Part shown: positions 1 through 8,930 of the stretch, piece by piece
How positions within the stretch are numbered: the first letter of the stretch is position 1
How the letters are laid out: every line of letters begins with the position of its first letter
Assembly (NCBI GenBank): GCA_003223935.1
Contig: QHXQ01000071.1
Coordinates: 1 to 38,748, forward strand
Length of the DNA stretch: 38,748 nt
DNA from: Acidobacteriota bacterium
GTDB taxonomy: Bacteria > Acidobacteriota > Blastocatellia > Pyrinomonadales > Pyrinomonadaceae
Direction of reading: 5' to 3'
Made by a program: the position numbers and the translations under genes
The notes under the pieces: model-generated
Told to the model about the DNA's origin: nothing
Database searches by the model: none
The model's input: the letters and a program-made list of their open reading frames with translations, nothing else

Positions 1-184
1 TGCCGCGCGCGCGCTCTTCCGGTGCATTGTCAATCGAGTCGAAGCTGCGAAACGCGATCTTCGGGTTATGCTTGGCTAAGACCTTCGTGATCGCCGCCGT
101 CAACGTCGTCTTGCCGTGATCCACATGCCCAATCGTCCCGATGTTCACGTGCGGCTTCGACCGGTCAAACTTCTCCTTCGCCAT
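1..184 (-). CDS. tuf: Elongation factor Tu, N-terminal part (cut by window edge)
   Basis: The reverse strand from the ATG at 184-182 reads [20 protein letters not shown] and continues into [16 protein letters not shown], the EF-Tu amino terminus with its P-loop (GHVDHGKT, about residues 19-26). Only the first 61 codons are in the window; the rest lies beyond position 1. EF-Tu is the GTPase that delivers aminoacyl-tRNA to the ribosome in the cytoplasm. It is the last gene of the tRNA-Thr/Tyr/Gly/Thr cluster on the same strand, the classic order of E. coli tufB, so it probably shares that transcript. A weak AAGAGG ribosome-binding site lies about 13 bases upstream of the start. Identification is certain; expression from the shared transcript is inferred. 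Confidence 0.97.
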   Translation of the reverse strand, partial: MAKEKFDRSKPHVNIGTIGHVDHGKTTLTAAITKVLAKHNPKIAFRSFDSIDNAPEERARG

Positions 185-231
185 TGCGCTGATAGCCTCT
201 TTAGTTAAAGTATGTGATTCAGTCCCTTAAA

Positions 232-262
232 GCTCACGATGAGATTTGAACTCATGCGGCTT
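232..262 (-). pseudogene. 3' half of a disrupted tRNA (T-arm plus acceptor strand)
   Basis: On the minus strand this segment reads as a T-stem/loop (ATGAG, TTCAAAT, CTCAT; plus-strand 239-255) followed by CGTGAGC (238-232), a 7-base acceptor 3' strand. No matching 5' half lies directly before it, because a complete tRNA-Thr ends only a few bases upstream. Its acceptor strand pairs at six of seven positions (one G-U wobble, one C-A mismatch) with GCCCGCG at 757-751, the orphan 5' tRNA half on the far side of the HNH gene. I infer that both are the separated, slightly decayed halves of the ancestral tRNA-Thr(GGT) upstream of tuf. Confidence 0.6.
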
Positions 263-677
263 AAAAGCCGATGCTGGGATTTGAACCCAGGACCTTTTCC
301 TTACCAAGGAAACGCTCTACCCCTGAGCTACATCGGCTTAAAGTGTCCAAATGCTCTTTAGCGTGACAGTTCGCGCATAAAATCTCGCACTTACGAATCT
401 CAGCCAATAACCTCTTTCGACTAACCTTTAAGGTGTTGGCATCGCCGATGGCGAAACTTTTCTGCGCTGGCTTTTTGTGATGAAAAGTAAGCGTTGCGGG
501 ATGCGATTCCCCACATCGCGCGCAACTCAATCCACTTTTATATTCAGCCAGCCACTGTCGTCGTTTACCTGCGAGCCTCTTATTCTTTTCAGCTTGCTGC
601 TGAATTAGCCGCTCCCGATTACGCTGATAGTAGTCTCTGTTATAAGCCCGTACGCCTTCCGGGGTTTTGTGGGACAT
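261..677 (-). CDS. Small HNH endonuclease overlapping tRNA-Thr(GGT)
   Basis: A 138-residue protein. The basic N-terminus (RNRERLIQQQ, KRLAGKRRQW) precedes an HNH/zinc core: Cys52-x2-Cys55, His66-His67 and CANCH at 101-105, with His109 shortly after. This is the layout of small HNH nucleases with a structural zinc (CxxC, then HH, then CxxCH). A strong GGAGG Shine-Dalgarno (689-685) sits 7 bases before the ATG, so translation looks genuine. From about residue 114 the frame runs through the complete tRNA-Thr gene and stops just past it at 261; that tail (CSSGVERFLGKEK and on) is simply tRNA sequence read as protein. RNase P cleavage at 337/338 would therefore remove the end of the message. Base composition is lower in GC than the neighbours, suggesting transfer. 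The target is unknown; a site in the tRNA-Thr anticodon region is inferred from position. Confidence 0.75.
   Translation of the reverse strand: MSHKTPEGVRAYNRDYYQRNRERLIQQQAEKNKRLAGKRRQWLAEYKSGLSCARCGESHPATLTFHHKKPAQKSFAIGDANTLKVSRKRLLAEIRKCEILCANCHAKEHLDTLSRCSSGVERFLGKEKVLGSNPSIGF
266..337 (-). tRNA. tRNA-Thr (anticodon GGT)
   Basis: A complete cloverleaf: acceptor GCCGATG pairs perfectly with CATCGGC (273-267), D-stem GCTC/GAGC, anticodon stem TTTCC/GGAAA around loop TTGGTAA (anticodon GGT, reading ACC and ACU), and T-arm CTGGG/CCCAG around TTCAAAT. No CCA is encoded. It occupies the place of thrT before tuf, but lies inside the inserted segment and is entirely overlapped by the HNH frame. 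Its D-arm is identical to that of the orphan 5' tRNA half at 757-723, while the acceptor stem differs. Confidence 0.93.
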
Positions 678-684
678 TGGTCAT

Positions 685-732
685 CCTCCAAAGGATTACT
701 ATAGTCCAGAGACTATTACCAACCTAAGGAGG
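685..732 (-). promoter_or_regulatory. Possible hairpin sequestering the HNH ribosome-binding site
   Basis: CCTCC at 732-728 is the 5' strand of the anticodon stem in the orphan tRNA half. It is complementary to GGAGG at 689-685, the Shine-Dalgarno of the HNH gene. Between them is a smaller TAGTC/GACTA hairpin (715-702). The disrupted tRNA half could thus fold with an elongated anticodon arm that hides the start of the HNH frame. This is read from sequence only; the outer stem is just 5 base pairs. Confidence 0.3.
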
Positions 733-757
733 CGCTCTACCCCTGAGCTACGCGGGC
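723..757 (-). pseudogene. 5' half of a disrupted tRNA (acceptor, D-arm, half anticodon arm)
   Basis: Minus strand reads GCCCGCG (757-751, acceptor 5' strand), TA, then D-arm GCTC/GAGC with the same loop as the complete tRNA-Thr(GGT), then G and CCTCC (anticodon stem 5' strand), TTAGG. After that the tRNA pattern is lost: the next bases, TTGGTAATAG, echo a TTGGTAA threonine anticodon loop, but no 3' stem or T-arm follows. The acceptor pairs 6 of 7 with the orphan 3' half at 238-232. It sits directly after tRNA-Gly, where thrT belongs. Confidence 0.6.
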
Positions 758-775
758 GCAAGCATGTTTGCGCCC
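754..775. repeat. Hairpin between tRNA-Gly and the disrupted tRNA
   Basis: gggcgcaa (754-761) and ttgcgccc (768-775) form an 8-base-pair stem around a 6-base loop. It overlaps the acceptor strand of the orphan 5' tRNA half. It may be a processing or termination structure; no U-tract follows on either strand. Confidence 0.5.
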
Positions 776-794
776 TGCCCCGTGCGGCTGTGTC

Positions 795-870
795 TGGAGC
801 GGGAGACGAGGTTCGAACTCGCGACCCTCAGCTTGGAAGGCTGATGCTCTACCAACTGAGCTACTCCCGC
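795..870 (-). tRNA. tRNA-Gly (anticodon TCC)
   Basis: A full cloverleaf of 76 bases including an encoded CCA (797-795). Acceptor GCGGGAG/CTCCCGC, D-stem GCTC/GAGC, anticodon stem TCAGC/GCTGA around CTTCCAA (anticodon TCC), T-arm GCGAG/CTCGT around TTCGAAC. It corresponds to glyT of the E. coli thrU-tyrU-glyT-thrT-tufB cluster. Confidence 0.97.
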
Positions 871-887
871 CCGCAGAAGCGCGGAGG

Positions 888-932
888 GATGAAGGATGAA
901 TAAAGCAGTTATGTTATCCCTCATCCTTCATC
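888..932. repeat. Intergenic inverted repeat between tRNA-Tyr and tRNA-Gly
   Basis: gatgaaggatga (888-899) is the reverse complement of tcatccttcatc (921-932), a 12-base-pair stem with a 21-base loop. It lies in the spacer of the tRNA cluster and is a weaker relative of the long hairpins seen at gene ends elsewhere in the window. Confidence 0.55.
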
Positions 933-951
933 ACTTCGTCCCTTACCCTCG

Positions 952-1039
952 TGGTGCAGGGGGTAGGATTCGAACCTACGTAGGGTGTGAACCCGCCGGG
1001 TTTACAGCCCGGTGCCATTAACCACTCGACCACCCCTGC
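952..1039 (-). tRNA. tRNA-Tyr (anticodon GTA)
   Basis: Class II tRNA of 88 bases with encoded CCA (954-952). Acceptor GCAGGGG/CCCCTGC, anticodon arm CCGGG/CCCGG around CTGTAAA (anticodon GTA), a long variable arm typical of bacterial tRNA-Tyr, and T-arm GTAGG/CCTAC around TTCGAAT. It lies between tRNA-Thr(TGT) and tRNA-Gly(TCC), as in the E. coli tufB cluster. Confidence 0.97.
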
Positions 1040-1061
1040 GCGTCTTATCAAACTCGCCTCA

Positions 1062-1134
1062 AGCCGGCGAAGGGACTTGAACCCCCGACCCTCTGATTAC
1101 AAATCAGATGCTCTACCAACTGAGCTACGCCGGC
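1062..1134 (-). tRNA. tRNA-Thr (anticodon TGT)
   Basis: Acceptor GCCGGCG/CGCCGGC, D-stem GCTC/GAGC, anticodon stem TCTGA/TCAGA around TTTGTAA (anticodon TGT, reading ACA), T-arm with TTCAAGT. CCA is not encoded. It is the first gene of the minus-strand tRNA-tuf cluster, equivalent to E. coli thrU. Confidence 0.96.
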
Positions 1135-1480
1135 AGAACCCGCCGCTCAAACGTCGTACCTGATTCGCAGCCACCCGACACGGACGACGACGCGCGTCAT
1201 CCGACAAAACGTGAATACTAACAACGGCTTTACGAAAACGCAAGTCGCTGATCCCATTGACGCAAAAACCGCTTGGTTTACTGCCTGCCGGAAGAAATTT
1301 ATTGACGCTTGTGAAGGCCAATCGGTAGGATTGAAGTTGCCCCGGTGCGGCGGGTCGCCCGTTGCGTGTCGCGCCTGTCCCACATCCCCTGACCTTTTTG
1401 GCTGAAACCCATGCCGGCCCCTTTGGCCCGCATGCCCCTGAGTCGTCTGTCCGGCTCATGCAAACAGAAGGAGATTCTCT
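1135..1480. other. Intergenic region between tRNA cluster and secreted protein gene
   Basis: This 346-base divergent spacer holds no credible coding frame; the open frames in it are antisense or read into the tRNA. It should contain the promoter for the tRNA-tuf cluster (minus strand), which I could not place convincingly, and a plausible plus-strand promoter at 1302-1331. Confidence 0.6.
1302..1331 (+). promoter_or_regulatory. Possible sigma70-type promoter for the 1481 gene
   Basis: TTGACG (1302-1307), an 18-base spacer and TAGGAT (1326-1331) resemble -35 and -10 boxes. The transcript would have a leader of roughly 140 bases. This is a consensus match only. Confidence 0.3.
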
Positions 1481-2476
1481 GTGCGTATCCGTAACATTCT
1501 TCCTTTGCCGATTTTCGTCTTGCTGTTCATCAGCATGACTGCTTTGGCTCAGACGACGACCAACCGCAGCGATCAGTCGAACGTGACTGCGACCGCTCAA
1601 GCCGGCCCCGTCGTCGCCCCTGTCGCGCGCGACTCAGAACTTTACTGCGCGGGCTTCATCGAGTACGCGCCTGCGCCCAACTATCTGCAAGTCGTCGGCG
1701 GCGAGCAGGAACAGGAGCAGCGTACCTATTCAGAAGGCGACTACGTCTTTATCAACGCCGGCGCGAATCAGAGCGTACGCGCCGGCACAGAGTATTCGGT
1801 CGTGCGCCCGCGCGGTCAGTTCTCATCGCCGTGGTCGCAGAAGGGCAAGCTCGGCGTCTATACGCAGGAGATTGCGCGGCTGCGCGTGACGAATGTGAAG
1901 GCTGAGACTTCGGTCGCACTGGTGACCCAATCGTGCGATCAGATACTGCTGGGCGATCTCTTGCGCACAGCGCCGCAGCGCGTCGCACCGATTGCGCCGA
2001 CGAGCGCCGTCTTCGACCGCTTCGCCGAGCCGAGCGGCAAACAGCGCGGGCGCATTGTGCTTGCGCGCGACGGGCGCGAAGCGCCTTCGGTCAGCGAGGT
2101 CGTCTATATAGACCTCGGGCGCGAAGATAACGTCAGAGAGGGCGACCGCCTGACCATCTATCGGCCGGCCGGCACGGGCAACATCACGCGCTTCCGCGAC
2201 GAAGAGGTCACGCCCGCAGCCAGCTACGGCTTCGAGAGCGAACGCTTTCGCGGCGGTCGTTTCTCCAATAAAGCGCCGCGCGTGCAAGACCCGACGCGCA
2301 ACGGCAGCCACGGCCCTATCGAGACGACGCCGAAGGTCTTAAGGAAACGGCCGCCCGTGCCGCGCAAGGTGGTCGGCGAAATGGTGCTCCTGAACGTGCA
2401 ACAGCGCACCGCCACGGCCGTCATCACGCGCGTCGCGCAGGAAGTTCACACAGGCGACTTCGTCGAAGTGCAGTAG
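1481..2476 (+). CDS. Secreted protein with two FlgT-C-like beta repeats
   Basis: 331 residues from a GTG start preceded by a good AAGGAG site. Residues 1-24 form a signal peptide (ending MTALAQ). The mature protein has two similar modules. The first contains DYVFINAGANQSVRAGTEYS and later LLGDLLRTA; the second contains VVYIDLGREDNVREGDRLTI and ends with TGDFVEVQ. The pattern (hydrophobic strand, NLG/DLGxxDxVxxGD, strand, RP) is that of the FlgT C-terminal and related small beta domains found in periplasmic proteins of bacteria with outer membranes. No flagellar genes are nearby, so a flagellar role is not supported. It may be a periplasmic or envelope protein. It converges with pgsA, separated by a perfect hairpin. 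Confidence 0.75.
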   Translation: MRIRNILPLPIFVLLFISMTALAQTTTNRSDQSNVTATAQAGPVVAPVARDSELYCAGFIEYAPAPNYLQVVGGEQEQEQRTYSEGDYVFINAGANQSVRAGTEYSVVRPRGQFSSPWSQKGKLGVYTQEIARLRVTNVKAETSVALVTQSCDQILLGDLLRTAPQRVAPIAPTSAVFDRFAEPSGKQRGRIVLARDGREAPSVSEVVYIDLGREDNVREGDRLTIYRPAGTGNITRFRDEEVTPAASYGFESERFRGGRFSNKAPRVQDPTRNGSHGPIETTPKVLRKRPPVPRKVVGEMVLLNVQQRTATAVITRVAQEVHTGDFVEVQ

Positions 2477-2487
2477 AAGCCAGCATG

Positions 2488-2558
2488 GTCAGCAAACAGC
2501 GATCAGCTTTCAGCTTTGAAAGGTTGTCAAAGCTGAAAGCTGATCGCTGTTTGCTGAC
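2488..2558. repeat. Perfect 32-bp intergenic hairpin (between 1481 gene and pgsA)
   Basis: The left arm 2488-2519 is the exact reverse complement of 2527-2558, with a 7-base loop. The arm includes the first base of the pgsA stop codon (TAG at 2560-2558), and the left arm begins 12 bases past the stop of the plus-strand gene. It lies between convergent genes and could end transcripts in both directions, although no T-run follows either side. Confidence 0.9.
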
Positions 2559-3313
2559 TAACGAACCATCTGCCCGGCCCGTGCGTCCGTCGCCACAGTC
2601 GCTTTTGCTTTGTCACGTTCCGCCGCGCTGCGTTCGGTCACGGCGCGATAGAAACCACGAAAGTATTCGTACATCGACAGACAGGCCGAGAGTACGACGA
2701 CCCAGAGCATCGCGCGCCCCGTCGTGTAGAGCAGCACCTGCCAGTCGGTCATCGTCGTCACGCCTGCGCCGAATACGTGCTGCAAGGCGGCGCGCAACTC
2801 CGGCACAGTCCAGAACTGGATTGCCGGAAACGCTTGCCCGAAGTTCGCCACGGGCGGCGCGCCGCCGACGCTCGACAGAATCAAGAGCGCAATCGCCAAC
2901 ACCTGCGCCCACATCTTGAACTTGCCCATGCGCGACGCCGCGATCACGAACCCTTCCGTCGCCGCAATCGAACGCAAACCCGAAACAGCGAACTCGCGCC
3001 CGACGATGATCACGACCGCCCACGCGGGCGCGAGCCGATTTTCGACGAGCGAGATGAGCGCGGCCGAGATGAGCAGTTTGTCGGCAATTGGATCGAGCAG
3101 CTTGCCCAAAGAAGTGACCTGCGAGCGCCGCCGCGCGATGTGCCCGTCCAAATAATCTGTGAAGGCTGCGCCGAGAAAGAGCGCGACGCCGAGGATGTGG
3201 CGCGGCACGCCGAACCAATGCTCTGAGAACGGCGTCAACAGCACCACCACGAGCAGCGGCACAATGAAGATGCGCGACAGCGTCAGCGCGTTCGGCAGAT
3301 TCAGACTCTTCAC
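2558..3313 (-). CDS. pgsA: CDP-diacylglycerol-glycerol-3-phosphate 3-phosphatidyltransferase
   Basis: This enzyme makes phosphatidylglycerol phosphate from CDP-diacylglycerol and glycerol-3-phosphate in the inner membrane, the first committed step to phosphatidylglycerol. It carries the complete CDP-alcohol phosphotransferase signature: DG, two residues, AR, eight residues, G, three, D, three, D, within DYLDGHIARRRSQVTSLG and its continuation. Several hydrophobic membrane segments follow. I chose the GTG at 3313 (251 residues, beginning with KSLNLPNALTLSRI after the start) because GGAGAG lies just upstream and family members start at this point; a longer frame to 3403 adds 30 unlikely residues. 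The C-terminus carries a charged tail of about 30 residues. Identification is strong. Confidence 0.92.
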   Translation of the reverse strand: MKSLNLPNALTLSRIFIVPLLVVVLLTPFSEHWFGVPRHILGVALFLGAAFTDYLDGHIARRRSQVTSLGKLLDPIADKLLISAALISLVENRLAPAWAVVIIVGREFAVSGLRSIAATEGFVIAASRMGKFKMWAQVLAIALLILSSVGGAPPVANFGQAFPAIQFWTVPELRAALQHVFGAGVTTMTDWQVLLYTTGRAMLWVVVLSACLSMYEYFRGFYRAVTERSAAERDKAKATVATDARAGQMVR

Positions 3314-3427
3314 GATCTCTCCAGAGCTAATGCGCGGGCCTTTATCTTCGCAAGCGGAGTGTAGGATTCGTTTGCGAACAGTGTCAAGAAAACAGTTCAG
3401 CACGATATTCCGGCGCGTGCGGCCGTT

Positions 3428-3455
3428 TTGTCTTTGCTCGCGTCTCGTTTAGAAT
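3428..3455 (+). promoter_or_regulatory. Possible uvrA promoter
   Basis: TTGTCT (3428-3433), a 16-base spacer and TAGAAT (3450-3455) resemble a housekeeping promoter 58 bases before the uvrA start, in the divergent spacer between pgsA and uvrA. No LexA operator could be recognised, since the local LexA consensus is unknown. Confidence 0.4.
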
Positions 3456-3512
3456 AGCTGTTTCCGCTACTCCCGAAATTCACGACTGTGGCGGCTCGGA
3501 TCGGTTTCAGCA

Positions 3513-6395
<2,883 letters not shown>

Positions 6396-6510
6396 AATGT
6401 GCGGGCGCTGGCGGTTAGCATGGCGTGGCAATCCCCCGAATCGAGGTGAACAGCGCAAGCGTTTACGAGAAGCGCTTGCCGTAGCATTCTCCCAGCAAAG
6501 GTTTGGCATA

Positions 6511-7260
6511 ATGTTTAAGTCTCTGGGTAGATCAACGCTCGTCGCATTGCTCGTCATGTCCATCTGTGCATGCGGTCGCATGATAGCTTTCGCGCAAGGC
6601 ACGACCACCGCACCAATAACACGCGCCAACGACACACAGAGTGCGACTGTTGCGTCGGCGCAGACGCCCACGACGAAACCGGCTGCACCAACGAACACTA
6701 CTGGTCAAACAAACTTTGCGCCGTTGACCGCTGACGAGAAGATGAAGCGCGCGCTCAAGTCTGCGTTCTTAAGTCCCGCAGGCTATGCCTTCACAGCCTT
6801 GAGCGCGACCATCACAGAGGCGCGCGAGCGCCGTCAACCGCAGAAGACAACCGAAGACCGCGTGGCCGACGGCCTCTCGCGCTTCGCCATTGACTTCGGC
6901 ACATACAGCACCAGCGTCATGTTCGGCACAGGCATCTACCCGGTCATCTTCAAGCAAGACCCGCGCTACAGACCTACGAGCAAGAAAGGTTTTGGCGCGC
7001 GCACGTTGTATGCGGCGAGTCGCGTCTTCGTCGCTTACACTGATGATGGGCGGCGTGAGCCGAACTATTCCAATCTCGGCGGCGACCTGACGGCCAGCGC
7101 GCTCGCCAACATCTGGGAACGCAACACGCCGGGGCGCAGACGCATCGGCGTCCGCCCAACTTTCACACGCTTCGGCTCGTCCCTCGGCTTCGACATGTTA
7201 AATAACATCGTCTTCAAAGAGTTCTGGCCCGACATCAAAAAGAAGTTCGGCCACAAATGA
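6511..7260 (+). CDS. Secreted protein of acidobacterial type, function unknown
   Basis: 249 residues from an ATG with AAAGG upstream; an upstream extension of the frame to 6313 overlaps uvrA and lacks a signal peptide, so it was not used. Residues 1-30 look like a signal peptide (STLVALLVMSICACG, then AFAQG). A low-complexity Thr/Ala/Pro stretch follows. The conserved C-terminal part includes GIYPVIFKQDPRYRPTSKKG and RREPNYSNLGGDLTASALAN, a pattern I recall from secreted conserved proteins of Acidobacteria. It may be an envelope or outer-membrane-associated protein. No enzymatic motif is visible. Confidence 0.7.
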   Translation: MFKSLGRSTLVALLVMSICACGRMIAFAQGTTTAPITRANDTQSATVASAQTPTTKPAAPTNTTGQTNFAPLTADEKMKRALKSAFLSPAGYAFTALSATITEARERRQPQKTTEDRVADGLSRFAIDFGTYSTSVMFGTGIYPVIFKQDPRYRPTSKKGFGARTLYAASRVFVAYTDDGRREPNYSNLGGDLTASALANIWERNTPGRRRIGVRPTFTRFGSSLGFDMLNNIVFKEFWPDIKKKFGHK

Positions 7261-7290
7261 TCAACGCGCTTCGGGCGCACGCATAAGATT

Positions 7291-7816
7291 TTGCACGAAC
7301 GCATCTCATCAATCGTCGCCGCGAGCCTTGAAGTCAAACGGCGCTACTTCGCCGAACAGACGGACGAAGTACGCCGCGCGGCTGAGTTGATCGCAGACTG
7401 TTTCCGCGCCGACGGCCGTCTGTTGCTGTGCGGCAACGGCGGTTCGGCGACCGACGCGCAACACATCGCGGGCGAGTTCGTCAATCAGTTCGCGCGCAAG
7501 GGCCGGCGCGCGTTGCCTGCGCTGGCGCTTGCGACCGACGGCGGCGTGCTGACTTCGATTTCAAACGATACCGGATTTGAGAACGTGTTCGCGCGGTAAG
7601 TCGAAGCGTTCGGTCTCGTGGGCGATCTGCTCTTGGCGATTACGACATCAGGCACGTCGCCGAATGTTGTCGTCGCATGCGGGCAAGCGCGCAAGGTCGG
7701 GATGCAGATCATCGGTCTCTTGGGCCGCGACGGCGGGCAGGTTTGCCCGCTCTGCGACCTCGCGCTCGTCGTGCCGAGCCAAGACACGCAGCGCATACAA
7801 GAGACGCACAACTTGA
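7291..7816 (+). pseudogene. gmhA: Phosphoheptose isomerase interrupted by an in-frame stop
   Basis: GmhA converts sedoheptulose-7-phosphate to D-glycero-D-manno-heptose-7-phosphate for LPS heptose. The SIS-domain signature is clear: LLLCGNGGSATDAQHIAGEF, then TDGGVLTSISNDTGFENVFAR. A TAA at 7597-7599 stops the frame exactly where the family has Gln (FARQVEALG). Reading on in the same frame gives VEAFGLVGDLLLAITTSGTS, VGMQIIGLLGRDGG and TQRIQETHNL, the rest of the enzyme. One C-to-T change in a CAA codon would explain the break. The frame has no proper terminus near 7816; it runs on over the next gene, so the 3' end may be altered as well. The likely start is a TTG at 7291 without a good ribosome site. 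It may be a real pseudogene, a sequencing error or a readthrough case. Confidence 0.75.
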
Positions 7817-7841
7817 TCTCAAAACTCAAGGAGCGCCGGCC

Positions 7842-8810
7842 GTGTCAATCTACGACGATGATGTGCGCCCGCTCGCACTCGAAGAGGTCAACACCTACCC
7901 GCTCGCCTCGCGCCCGAGCAAAGTCACGGCCGCAGATTTCGCTGAGGCCGTGCGCGCCGACGCGCCGCTCAAAGATTTCTTGCGCGGATTGCCGAACATC
8001 TTGGCGGTGCGTTCCTTGCGCGCGGTCGCCGCGCAGATGCGGCGCGCGCGTGCTTTGCATAAACCGATCATCTGGGGCATCGGTGGGCACGTCGTCAAGA
8101 CGGGCCTCGCGCCGGTCATCATTGATCTCATGCGGCAAGGCTTCGTCAACGCGATTGCCGGCAACGGCTCTGTGCTCGTGCATGATGCGGAGATGGCGCT
8201 CGTCGGTTCGACTTCGGAAGACGTTGATGCGAGCTTGGGCGCGGGCGCGTTCGGCGCGGCGGAAGAGACGGGCCGGATTTTGAACGAAGCAGCCCGCGCA
8301 GGCGCACGCGCTGCCGTCGGCTTGGGCGAAGCGTTGGGGCGCAAGCTGACGGAGCTGAATCCGCCGCACGCGCAAGCGTCGCTTCTGTGCGCGGCTTATG
8401 CGGCGCGCGTGCCCTTCACGGCGCATCTTTCAATCGGCGCAGACATCGCGCACTTTCATCCGACTGTGGACGGCGCGAGTCTCGGCGCGACGACGCACAC
8501 TGACTTTCGTCTGCTGGCCGAGTTGGTGCGCCGACTCGATGGCGGTGGGGTTTATTTGAACATCGGTTCAGCCGTCGTGCTGCCGGAAGTCTTCTTGAAA
8601 GCCGTCACGCTCGTGCGCAATCTAGGCCACACGCTCGCGGACTTCACCACTGCCAATTTCGATTTCATCCAATCCTATCGCCCGCTCACCAACGTCGTGC
8701 GCCGGCCCACAAGCGACGGTGCAGGACGCGGCTACTCGATCACAGGTCATCACGAGTTGATGATTCCGCTCTTGGCGGCGGAAGTGCTCTGTGGAGAGGG
8801 TCTTGTTTGA
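7842..8810 (+). CDS. Conserved protein of unknown function following gmhA
   Basis: 322 residues from a GTG preceded by AAGGAG at 7828-7833; a longer frame to 7677 lies antisense-like over gmhA and was rejected. The protein begins SIYDDDVRPLALEEVNTYPL. It has glycine-rich, possibly nucleotide- or sugar-binding stretches: PIIWGIGGHVVKTGLAPVII, NAIAGNGSVLVHDAEMAL, VYLNIGSAVVLPEVFLKAVT and GAGRGYSITGHHELMIPLLA. There is no signal peptide, so it should be cytoplasmic. The GGH, NGS and GSAVVLPE motifs loosely recall Rossmann-type enzymes such as the deoxyhypusine synthase group, but I cannot assign a reaction. Its close position after gmhA suggests a role in heptose or nucleotide-sugar metabolism, which is inference only. 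Confidence 0.8.
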   Translation: MSIYDDDVRPLALEEVNTYPLASRPSKVTAADFAEAVRADAPLKDFLRGLPNILAVRSLRAVAAQMRRARALHKPIIWGIGGHVVKTGLAPVIIDLMRQGFVNAIAGNGSVLVHDAEMALVGSTSEDVDASLGAGAFGAAEETGRILNEAARAGARAAVGLGEALGRKLTELNPPHAQASLLCAAYAARVPFTAHLSIGADIAHFHPTVDGASLGATTHTDFRLLAELVRRLDGGGVYLNIGSAVVLPEVFLKAVTLVRNLGHTLADFTTANFDFIQSYRPLTNVVRRPTSDGAGRGYSITGHHELMIPLLAAEVLCGEGLV

Positions 8811-8845
8811 CTCAGACCACGCGCACCTGAAGTGCAGGTAGAGCC

Positions 8846-8930
8846 AACCACGAAACCACACGAAGCAATACGAACAAGCGACAGAAATTTTATATCCCTT
8901 GTTCGTATTGCTTCGTGTGGTTTCGTGGTT
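8846..8930. repeat. Perfect 33-bp intergenic hairpin, CCACGAA family
   Basis: The left arm 8846-8878 is the exact reverse complement of 8898-8930, with a 19-base A/T-rich loop. It lies between convergent genes; the right arm runs into the stop codon (TAA, 8931-8929) of the cytochrome gene. The arm sequence resembles the hairpin at 16197-16273 and a single arm at 18731-18766. Confidence 0.92.

Larger units (their letters stand above)
256..732 (-). mobile_element. Putative HNH / tRNA-Thr insertion cassette inside an ancestral tRNA-Thr gene
   Basis: The segment is bounded by an orphan 5' tRNA half (757 to about 723) and an orphan 3' tRNA half (262-232), and holds an HNH endonuclease frame and one complete tRNA-Thr(GGT). 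A hand count of 361-480 gives 57 G+C in 120 bases, well below the surrounding genes. In E. coli the same slot (glyT-thrT-tufB) holds a single tRNA-Thr(GGT). The simplest reading is an insertion near the anticodon loop of that gene by an element that brought an intact replacement tRNA. No terminal repeats or integrase are visible, so the exact ends are uncertain by tens of bases, and a homing-type mechanism is inferred from the HNH gene only. Confidence 0.5.

Noticed and set aside
232..270. A complete tRNA-Lys, because the region shows CTTTTAA like a Lys anticodon loop
   Set aside because: The flanking bases do not form a proper 7-base loop, and the would-be 5' half is the acceptor end of tRNA-Thr.
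256..757. A group I or other self-splicing intron inside tRNA-Thr
   Set aside because: The 3' flank lacks the matching anticodon stem (GGAGG), no intron core elements were seen, and a full tRNA sits inside the segment, so splicing would not restore a tRNA.
1097..1600. 167-residue minus-strand frame ending in tRNA-like sequence
   Set aside because: It overlaps tRNA-Thr(TGT) and lies antisense to the start of the 1481 gene, with no ribosome site.
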